64,000 nucleotides of DNA from Oasisia sp. SBJ-2009 (lineage: Eukaryota; Annelida; Polychaeta; Sabellida; Siboglinidae): NCBI GenBank assembly GCA_964017155.1, contig OZ024857.1, positions 35,175,241 to 35,239,240 of the forward strand, read 5' to 3'. The translations under genes were made by a program, and so were the position numbers. Shown here piece after piece: positions 35,266-46,957 of the stretch (positions are counted from its first letter, which is position 1; every line of letters starts with the position of its first letter). The notes below the pieces were generated by a model. It made no database searches. It was not told the origin of the DNA and saw only the letters and a program-made list of their open reading frames with translations.

Positions 35266-37363
35266 GTTTGGCAGTCAGTGCAATCAGGTGATTTTATTGT
35301 TTTCGTCATCCAGTGTTATGGTGTATGTATGCATCTCTATGTGTATATAATGTATATATATATATATCTACATTTAGATTATAATATAAGCAATATAGGT
35401 TCTACTGTAGTTTTCTTAAATGCATGTTCAGATGCTAGTCATGTGAGTTGCGCTTGTGATATTAGTGGCATGCTTATGTTTGTGTTGATGAAGGTAAGGT
35501 TACAAATTTGGATAATGTGACAGTGGAACAGTGAAAACAATTGAGTTAATAAAAATGGAAGTTCCCATCCATATGGGATACCTGTGATTGTAGCTTCCTT
35601 ATCCAATTTGTCTGATCTATCTGTGTATTCATTGTGGCAGCGTTGCATGATTTTTAGCCGAATGAACTCTGACCCTAACATTGATGGTCACAAATCGTTG
35701 AATATTTCTCTGTACATCATTAGTATATTACACTATGTAATATTCATCATCAGTTGTAATAACAAAAACCAGTTAAATGCTGTAGGCTACTGCAGCATCT
35801 CTCTAGTATTTCACATTTGTAATGAAATATAACTGTCCTTTTGCTGGGAATATTAATATTTTATATGCAGGTGTTAAACACGTATAACTTTGTAATAAAA
35901 CCACCATTTTATGTTACTGACCATTTGCCTTGAATACGCTAAGTGGTTTTACAATACTGGATCTTGTAAAAATTACAAATAATGTATTGTTTAAAAGGTG
36001 ATACAACATAGTAAAAGAAAATTGCATTTCCAATAAAACAACACTTAACACTATGATCAATTCAAGTGCAATGCCAATGTATGCTTATTGTCCAGAAATC
36101 AAATAAAATTATGATTATGTTCAAAAGTCAAAATCAAATATGTCGACCATTATACTTTTGCATTTCTGTTGCGATAATTATTAAATGAAGAAAATGTGAT
36201 AAATGTGTTGACTTTCAGTGTAAAAAAGAATAGAAGACATATTTGGCAGTATAACTAGTAAAAAAGGCAAGTTCTTATATAGCACAGTACCCAGTCCTCA
36301 GGACAGTTAAAAGCGCTTTACAATTTACTTCCCTGGCAGAACTGTTCAGTCAGACACCATCTCAGCTTCTCTGGGAAGCATCCAGCCATATGCTACAATT
36401 AATGCACGAAGGCTGCTCGTACACATATCCACAACGGTCTATAGCCAGGTACTCATTTATACAGCTGAGTGAGCTGGAGCAATGTAGCACAGGATTCGAA
36501 CCCGTGTTCTCGTAATTGAGAGTCCGAAGCTCTATCCCTGAGCCACTGTGCTCTATGAACTAGTGATATTGTGCAGATCTTTTATTGGATTAAATACAGG
36601 TTAAACATGCAAATTACAAGCACATCTGCTTGACTGACTGTGATTAAGATGTGACTATGGCTAGTGTAAATTAATCCAGCCTTTCTCCTGAGCCATGGAG
36701 TGTATGCCATTCGATTGGCAATACCAGTCAGATTATTGTTCTCACATATGCTCAAATATAATAAAAGGAATTGCAATGAATTGGTGTGGGATTTGGAATT
36801 GATTTAATGGAATTCCCAGCCTTGGTGGTATTGTATTAATTCCTAAGTCAGAGCAGCGTCCTTTGAGTGAGGTATGTTGGAGACTGGCTTGTCACAAATA
36901 CCTATGTTAAGTGTTGAGAGAAGGCATGGTATTTTAGCATACCGCTTAGAGAAATGAGCCACCACGTTACTGACTGGTATCACTGATGGAGTGGCATGTA
37001 CCATGAGCTGACTAGAGTAAACGAGGTCTCTTCATACATATTCTACATCACTGTACTTGTCTCACAGCTGTGTGAATGGCCATCAGTACACAGATGTAAA
37101 TAAAAAAGAAATCAACTGCTCCTGGACTGACTGCTTTACTATAGACAGGCACATCCATGACAGGCTTTGTTAAGCATCCTTGTGCACATTCCTCTAATAC
37201 ATATATTTGCAACATTCCCGATGAATAACAAATAAAATTTCAAAACAGCAACACGTTAACTAATGACTAGAAAATTATTACATTGCCATCAAAAACAAAT
37301 CCCAGCTCAAAGACGATGATAAAATATATAATTAGCAAAAAAACACAGTTTACCACTAGCAGG
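35266..37363. other. Intergenic region between convergent genes
   Basis: Probably holds the 3' UTRs of the TBC1D9-like gene (plus) and MOB2 (minus). Candidate plus-strand AATAAA signals are at about 35,544 and 35,893. The only recognised element is the SINE at 36,260-36,557. Confidence 0.55.
36260..36557 (-). mobile_element. tRNA-derived SINE, copy 2
   Basis: About 298 bp, near-identical in layout to the 6,150 copy: minus-strand box A-like TGGCTCAGGG, box B-like GGTTCGAATCC, tail aaaaaggcaagttc. Target duplication AACTAGT at 36,253-36,259 and 36,558-36,564. Confidence 0.9.
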
Positions 37364-37722
37364 TCATTTTTCGGGCGGATGCAAATTGTTCTGGGACGAT
37401 TCTGTTTGACAGTCTCTGTGGTCATCTAGCATGTGACATGTGTTCATGGAAGTGTCCCCTTGAGCCTGGCTGTCGGCCGGCCCGCGGTCACTGCCAAGGA
37501 GCTTCTGGAAGAGCTCATCGAGGGCTTCTGTCTCCTTGTCCTCTAAGAGCAGGTGTGTTGTGTTGAAGAGCATGAAGTGTTGGAAGAGTGTGTTCAGGTG
37601 GCCGTGTAGACGGAGGATCACAATCAGCTCGTAGTGTGACTCGTAGATGTGACTGAGTACGTGAAACAACAACCGATGGATCTTCTTTGCCACTGATTCA
37701 AAGGAACTTGGGAAGTCATTGC
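37364..37722 (-). CDS. MOB2: MOB2 exon 5 (terminal)
   Basis: Acceptor catacag|GC. Encodes NDFPSSFESVAKKIHRLLFH, zinc ligands H160 and H165, HGHLNTLFQHFMLF, and a hydrophilic tail ending HPPEK and a stop. Confidence 0.96.
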
Positions 37723-40700
37723 CTGTATGAACAATTCACATTATAACGTCACATATCATTTATCCTGCAAGAAACTATTTTTCAACTGAAAATATATACA
37801 TTAATTCAAGACCAACCATAATGCAGTATATATGTTCTGTTCATACATATATACATACATACATACACAGTCAAGTCAAATAACAGTTTGTAATGATTTG
37901 GGTAGCAATTAAAGCTGCATCCACAATTTATTTCACTGACTCAGGTTCATTATCAGATCATCAGATATGTAATGCATTAACAGTAATATGTCCAGTCAGT
38001 AAACTAATGACAGTGCACTCTTCTGAGTTTTTGACATTAACCTTCATTTAAAATGTTACTAAATAATCCATTTGCAAGCAAGCATGTTAGCCAACGCTAG
38101 AACTATGATAGGCCAAATTCACTACATAAAGTAACAGGTTTGGGTTTAACATATTTTTTTTAACTTGCATGCAAACCACACAAAATAATAAAAAATAATG
38201 TAGTAGCATTAATTCATAAAAACAACTTAAGACAACGTTATAACAATTTACTTTGCTAATAACACAGATTTACGTTGGGTTAGCTCTTTGTTCAAAAATA
38301 TTTTTGAATGCATAAAATTCATGAATAGTATGAGTACGTCACCATATTTAGTAGGGAAGACATTTTCATCATGTATCGTGTTTTGTGTGAAAGTCATCAC
38401 GTAGTCGACATACTGCGGTGCTGGACACTTGCTCTTTTTACCTTTCTCATCCACCCAACTGTACTGGCTGAAACACAGCACAACGTACAGCTGAATTACA
38501 ACATAATCCAGCACTACTGGCTGCAGCATAACATCCCCACAAACCAGGGCTCAGGGCCGTTTACCAAGCATAATTTGCCCCGCCCTGGCAGATCCCCTTA
38601 TACAAAGTCCAAAAGTTAACCAAGTCATTCGGAGTTATACTAGTCACTGAATTCATCAGTCACAACCGCATTAGCTGTAAGAACAGTACAAATATCTGCC
38701 CAAATTCTATGACAGATAGACGACTGGTGGGAATGCCAATATAATGACCCGCATGTATCCTAAACATTGCATTGACACGAGACACAGTTGACAGTTGGCT
38801 GATTTATGATCACCTGACCTGCCACCAACCACTGGTCCACTGGATGGTTCCATAGGATGAGCTTAAATTCAGAGTTTTGCAAAGCGATGAGCCAGGGGTA
38901 CTGGCCTAGTCAGCAGCAGCGATCCCTGGTAGATGAGAATGCAATACAAGCCAAACGTATTTACTGAAACAGCTGTACTGACTGAAACAATACAATCTAG
39001 CTGTCCTGGCTGAACCACTGAAGCACACCACAACATAGCTGTATCGACTCAACCCTAGTGGTACTGGCTGAATCACAACATAATCTATTGTTAATTGTAC
39101 TGATTGAAACACAATCAAGTTGTACAGGTTGATACACAACCTCATTGCATCGGCTCACTGAAACACAGCATCATTTAATTGCAATATTCTTCTTTCGGAT
39201 ATCGTGGAATGCCAAACTTCCAGGTAAAATGTCCCACAGGGTTGTATCTTTTGGCTTTTATAGATTTGACTTCATGGCATGAAACATTATGATGAAGGTC
39301 ACTTGGTGTATGGGTCACTAACATTGGCTGACGTGGAGTCTACTTACACATTGCCTGGCCCTGTCATTGCAGCACAGGCGCTTGAGGTGCAGTACTCCGA
39401 CACAATACCATACATCAGGTTGATATGCTCAAAGAAAGATATGGCTGCAAAAACAGAAACAACAAAATACTGTATTGCATGGTGCGGCTATGGAGACCAT
39501 GTTACTGGATATTGTGACTTGCATTCTGTAGATAGACTGTGTAGTGTCTTAACAGGCTCAACGAAAATCTAGAACAGTTATAACCCCTGAAGTGTTGAGT
39601 CTATTAATCATGCCACACATAGCTAACACATGAATCATGTGTAGAGCAGACATGGAGTCAAATACACTTAAATGTATTTAAAAACAAATACTCTTGAGGG
39701 ATTCAAATAGAATAAAAAAATAAAAGCCGAAATATTTAAATACAAATACATTGGAAAGTATTTCAAATACTTTTTTTTTCCAGGAGATATTACTGTATAC
39801 GTAAAAGAAAAGAAAATCATATCAAGACATCTAGTTTATAGGCACAATTAGTGTTTTGCTAATACACCTACAAGCAGATCAATTTTAAGGGGAACATTTA
39901 GCAATGCATGAGTGATATTAGACAGTGACTGGATTATAACCATCTTCTTCTAAACGAGGCGAAGACTGAAGCAATCGTGTTTCATTCCGCCACCATCCAC
40001 TAGCCTTCTCCGTTGTCCATCATCTATGTATGTGGGTCTCCATATCACCGTCATCGACTGTTTGTGATATAGGCGTTTTACTTGACAGCCATCTTGACAT
40101 GTCGGCGCAAGTATCAAACATCTGTTGCACTGCATACTCAAATCTATTTCGTATTCCCAAAACATGAACAAGTCTGACAATTGCAACATGCAAGACTCTC
40201 GTCCACTCCCTCGCACATCATGGCTAGACCACGTGAACGCTGTCCTGAATGGCATCTCTGACCGCCTCCTGCACCGCCTTGAGATGGTGCAGTGCTTGGT
40301 GGCTAGAGTTGTGCTGCGGGTCAGGCGCGGTGACCGGCAAAGCATGACGGCGTCACTGCAACAACTCCACTGGTTGCCCGTGAAGTACTGCATTGAATAC
40401 AAGCTGCTCGGCATTGTGTTTCACGGCCAGCCTACATCGCCTTGCTAATCATGCCGTACATGCCGCATCATGCCTTATGATCTGCTGACAGTGTGTTGGT
40501 AGCGGTTCCCCATTACAACCTTGAACGATATGGGCGCCATTCTTTCTCTCGAGCAGGACAAACTCCATGGAATGCACTACCTGAGGATTTGCATTCCACA
40601 GAGTGAATGAACAAGTTTAAAACATGTCTTAAGAGTTATTATTTCAAGATTGATATATCAGGAGTAGAACTTCAGTAATGTATCTTATTAGGCACTAAAG

Positions 40701-41642
40701 TCAAAAGTTTACTAGTCCACCAAAATATAAAAACAACCCACATTTAAGTCATTACAATTTGATTTAAAACTGAAAAAGTATATGTAGCAACCCCTGTTAA
40801 ATAACATAACTTTTCATCAAGCAGATAACAAAGAAATAATACAGAAATAACAAAAGTAATTGATGAAAAAGTGAAGATATGAGCTGTATTAAAAAACTGC
40901 ACAATTGAAAAACAACGCAAATTGTGCTCATTGACCAGTAGTACCACCCTACCATTACGAATGTTCCATAACCATTCGAAAATTTACCTTACATCACATG
41001 AAAACTACTCTACTGCCTACTGGACTGTATTAATGGAAATATAAATATCGCACTAGAAAATTACAGACATCAGAGAACTGTTAATCTAGCAAATAATGCT
41101 CAGTCAAGTACATAGCTGGTGGTCATGCCAAAGAAAACTTTTTAATTTATCAGTACCTGGTAAATGAAGCTGCTGTAGCCAGTTGCTCACTGGCTACAAT
41201 ATTTTATCAATGTCTTAATGACTTGGGATTCAGCCTGTGCATGGATTAGGGTCACTGTGACTACAATCACTTTGATTGACTACTGTAGGGGGAGGTGGAT
41301 GACACACTGACCTTTAATAGACAACGGACTAGTTATTATTAATTTATTTTTACTAGTGTACGGACTAGTGGACAGTTCTATAAAATAGACATAAGCAATC
41401 TTTATATATACACATACAGGTATTTGTTAATAGTAATAACAGGCATAATAAGCAATATGTATAGCCAAGTTGACTCTTATTCCACCATGCATGGCTTACA
41501 CCACTTTCTGAAGTCAAATTCGCAAACATAATGGAGTTAGGAGGATAAACAAAATCAGACTACAGTGTATAGGGTAACTCGCTTGAACAGCACCTTTATT
41601 ATGCTGTTCTTGTAAAATATTGAGTATTATATATACACACAC

Positions 41643-41676
<34 letters not shown>

Positions 41677-44600
41677 ATGTGTACATATATATTATACATA
41701 CTTGTAAGCCAAGGAAAAATGCTTATAATGAGGGCTTTTTGTCCAAGAGGGTTTTGTCCCGGATAGATATTACACAGCCACATTCTAAACATAGGTTATT
41801 TATTACCAATCTACTCCACATAAGGTCACTGACCCAAAACTGGTGATGTGTTACTAAGAATATAGAAACTGGTTGTTATAATTAAGCCTATGCTGCAGTA
41901 CATGCCAGCTGAGGTTTGCCAAAGTGTCTTACTGTGGGTAGCGAGCCATTCATTGTAGTTGAGCCCATATGGTAGTTTCACCAGCGGTGCGATGTCAATA
42001 GCCAGAATCTTCTCTTGTACATAGTCGTCATCCAGGTACGGTCGACACTCACCGTGAACAGACACAGGGGATGAGTCCTTCTCCTTCCTTCGGCTTTTCC
42101 TGTAAAACACAATTATATGAACTGATTTAACTGAAAAAACTAATTACAAAACATGTATTCTAAGAAAATAAGGTGAAATAGTGGTAAAGTGATGTACCTA
42201 ATCAAACAATGTTGGCCAATGGGAGTATTACTAACTGAAGTCTGAATATAACATGATTGGGCACTCAACTGAACCATATGCACAAAGCATGGGAAGAGCA
42301 ATAAGAAATATAATATTATACTGGTACAAACTGTGTTCAACCATCCAGTCAGATTTTTGGCCAAAATGTAAATACCAGGTACTACTTTCTAGTTATGAAA
42401 ATACACAAGTGCTGCTTCCGATCAGACTGAGTATAAAAAATACTGTTTAAATTTCAAACTACCGGTAATAACAATTATTGTATAAATTTCAAAACATTGC
42501 TAGAGTAAGAGTTCAATGCTAGTTGTGAATAAAATTCTACACCATGTCTGCTAAGAATGTATACAGCTGTACTTGCCACCGAGTCACAAGGGTTATATAT
42601 ATATCAGCTTATGTCGACCAGTGCCTAGAGGACCGGCTTATGTAGACCAGGCGTATATTTTTATTTAATACATTTTCCAAAGATGTAAAACTGGCACATT
42701 GTTTCTAATACTAATGTTTAACACATAATGAAAGTTCATCAAAATATTTCAATAAATAAGGTATATGCAAAAAAATCGGTCTACATAAAACAGCGTATGC
42801 ATAGATGCCGATTTATGTAGACCGAAGCAATGCCGGAAGCTGCACATATTTAGTTAGCCTTTTTTGCAGTAGACGCCAAATCTAGTAAACAGTAAAACGG
42901 TGTTGAGAAATGTAAACTAAGTTGAACCCCAAGTTGTGTGTTGATCATGGAATGTATCGATGCGATAACAACAAAGACCAACATTTTTTAAAGACAAAAT
43001 GCAAGTTTTACTAATTTACACATAATAATATAGCCTTTTGCATCAGTATGAAGCATATCATACACTGAACACGAAACTCCAACCCTTCGTTCGGTATATA
43101 GATTTATAAGAACTTTGACCCGGTACACATAACCCTGCACACAATATACTCAAAAATATGCACGGCGCTGGAGAAAACATGCTCAAAATCACTTAAGATG
43201 TTGTTCATTTAAAAATGAATTACGCACAGTACTTCACTGTCATATGAACTGTGTGCACAAGCAATGGTACTGATCAATTCAATTGTGTTAGTTGTGAACT
43301 AACACGTCGAATCTTTTTGTAGACCAGTTTTGGTCTACATAAAACAGCGGTCTACATAAGCCAGTCCTATATGCATAATCGGTCGACATAAGCTGCCTTT
43401 AGGAGTATATATATGGTCAGTTATCACGAAACGTCGATAACTTTTTATTCTAATATAACCGTTACAAAGACAAGCAGCACGGCATTCGAATGGTGGTCAC
43501 GGCAACCGCCCCGGTCAGAGGTATCATGGGTACCCAACTTTTACATGTGTATCTTCACAATTGTGGAAGATATAGCCAAAAAAGGTCTTTTTTTGCCATT
43601 TTTTTGAAAAAATTCTGTAGTGCCATTATAATAACACAAATTATTCAATGACCAGTAATCACGGGTGAGTGCGTCCTATATTCCTATAATGACGTATAGT
43701 TCGGCACAGACTCTTCGAAATATGTCAGCGTTTTGCTGAATGGGTGCGTCGCAGGACCAGTTTATGTGGTGGGGTAGTTTGGTCGATACCGAGCGTATGC
43801 AAATTTTCAACACGGCATATGCAAGGGTAAATAATAAAATTCAAAAATACTAATTGTATGTATTTGTTGAGACTTCCATTTAGATAAAACATGTATAGGT
43901 TAAATTGGCCACCTAATAAATGGAAACCTGTGGTAGAATAAAATAGACTCAAATTTTGACGCGGGGTAGGTTTTGCCGTTACCGAGCGAATGACATAGAC
44001 GTTATGATTTTGGTCAGAGTTTTTAATATTAGTACCTGGTACATAAGGTACATGAAAATGATAAATTAGAAAATGCATCATTTTTTTCTCTATTTGTTTT
44101 GACCTATATACTACCGATGATACCGAGCGTATACACGAGACCGAGCGTATGCAAATCTAGTATCTCAAAAATGATGCCCTGCTGCCATCTAACGGATATG
44201 GAAGTGACTGCTCATCCACTGACAATCCGACAGGCGACGTGTGTCGTCAGCAGATAACGACTTGCTCGAATGTAAGTAATAATTTACTGTTTTTTTCAAA
44301 CGATCTATGAATAACAGTTAAATTGTTGTGTTTACTGATGCCTATAGATCACATGTGTGCATGCTATTTACAAATAATAGTTGAAAACTCTTTGATTTTC
44401 ATTATGTCGAGTTCCCGCCCAAACGCAATCCGCAAAAATTGGGGTTCTAAGTCCAATGCACGTGACGTTGGAAGGGTTACATGTTACAGTATACGCTCGG
44501 TATCGCATAATTGCATCATGCAAGGTTAGACTGTTTTTAGGAACATACAAGTCATTTATAGTACTAATACTGTAACTTGTCTATAACTAAAAGTTGCATG

Positions 44601-46863
44601 CTTATACAAAACGTCTCTACTTATTATACTTATGTCATAATAAGACGTTTAATCGGTAGTATTCTGAAAGGATTGCTTACCAACTAATTATGTGTTCATA
44701 TGGACGAGCATACCTTAATTGTATTAGTGTCGCAAAATGTAATTCGGTATTCATACTTAAACGCTAAAAAACAAACTACACATAATATTATTTTTATTTC
44801 AGACGTTTACAATGGTCGGCAAGCGTGCGCTGACAGCAGGACAAAAAGCAGCGAATGCACAAAGATCACGAGCGTAACGCAAGACAAACAGAATGATCCC
44901 AGCTATAGGGCAGCGCAGGCTTTGCGTCACAAAGTAAGCATTAACTTCTGAAACTGAATTTAATGTATTAATCGCTTTGCGTATGTTACGTTATGACTTG
45001 TTAATTACTAAAGTAACCACTTTATTAGTGCATTTTTTTAACTTGTTTTCAGCAGTACAGAAGTAGGCCAAAGGTACCTATGACCAAAGAAAGGAAAACG
45101 GCATTCCTTCAGCGTAAAGCGAGAAACAATAACAAATACCGGGCAAAAAAGAAAGGTATGTTGACATTGCGCACATATTTACTGTGCTACGCTATGAAAC
45201 ATATCACATTGACCACCAACTTATGGAATACAATTTCATTATAATGATATGGGTCTTCACGGCATTAACACCCTTTTGTATTATTGTAGCAGAGAAGCAT
45301 GGGAACGCTGAAGCACCGGGAGATGAAGGAACATCACCGCTCAGGTCCTCCAAGAGGATGCGGGGTGTAGCGCCAGAGAGATCTCCACTCCCACCATGTA
45401 AAAGGCGATCAGTTCACACAGAAGAGCCCGTTTCGGCAAGGTACAGGACATTCTGTATGATTCCTTGTAGTGTGTATGTGTGTGGTGTGTGGTGTGTGGT
45501 GTGTGGTGTGTGGTGTGTGGTGTGTGGTGTGTGGTGTGTGGTGTGTGGTGTGTGGTGTGTGGTGTGTGGTGTGTGGATTTACCTTTATGTATTGATGCGC
45601 CTCAGAACTTGATTTATGATGATTTAGGCGCAATACAAGTTATATTATTATTATTATTAAGTTATATTATGTTTAATGCCGACCAAAATGCACAGGGCGA
45701 AAATGGGTGCCATTTTAGATTCATTCCACGAGCAATATGCTCACCAAATACGCTTTAACATACAAATATTGATTTAATCAGCATGCCAAGCCACGACATA
45801 GTGTCTACTAAGGGGTTGTTTTTCTCCACCTTATATCGATGTGTATGTGTTCGCAATGTGTTTCTACATCACTTCCGGTACAAAGAAGTCAGATTGAACT
45901 ATTTTAATTTGTGTTTTAGAACAATTTAAAGACGCCAAGTCGAAGTAAACAACGCGATGTCACCGCCGCAAATATGGCGCGATCTGTAGGCGCCTCCCCA
46001 GCACCAGAACCGCGGAGGCGATTTCTTTCGACTCGGCGTGTTTAAATTGTTCTGAAACACAAATTAAAATAGTTTAATCTGACTTCTTTTTACCGGAAGT
46101 GATGTAGAATCACATTGCGAATACATACACATCGATATAAGGTGAAAAATGGTTTTAAAAGGCCATAATAATTTAGGCAAGTTAAGTATAAGATTACTGT
46201 TTCTTCTTCTTTGTATCGTCAGTATAACGTAGATTAACATAATGCATTTCAAACATATTCGAAATCGATCGATCTAATACGAATTTCCACACACCAATAA
46301 CCGGTGCTCAATATGCAATTTGAATGTTCCCCTTTTACAGTTTATTATTTTGCGCATATTTATTTTATAATTATTTACGCATTGTTAACCGTGTGACGAT
46401 TGTGCCGCAAAGCAAGTAACAAATGTGCGAACATGATTTGGGTCGCAGATAAAAGACTAAAAGTCGCCTGAAAGCAAGTAGATCTTACTCGTGATTGTTC
46501 TGTTAAACAGTGTGTGAGTTGAATGATGTGATGAGCTCTGTGATCTTAATCCAACAAGGCAACATAGTATAACTAGTACACGATGTGGTCTCTCCCATTG
46601 TGTACATACAGGCACATACAAACGCTAGTCATTGATCGATTCACCGGAGAGTCTGCTAAGATAGGTGTGAGTCAACTGTACCGTCATACCGAGCAATATG
46701 GCACGCTGACCCAAGTCGTAGGTTATTAAATCATGAGTACATTGAGTATGATGAAAGAACCGACTCTCTCTCGAATGCCCAGGTCTGGTTGCACACATTC
46801 AATGCGAAACACGGTTGTGTAATTTATATACGGCGTGACTGATGCATACAATAAGCACGAGTG

Positions 46864-46957
<94 letters not shown>

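Noticed and set aside
39279..39572. Plus-strand 97-codon ORF
   Set aside because: Antisense shadow of MOB2 exon 3.
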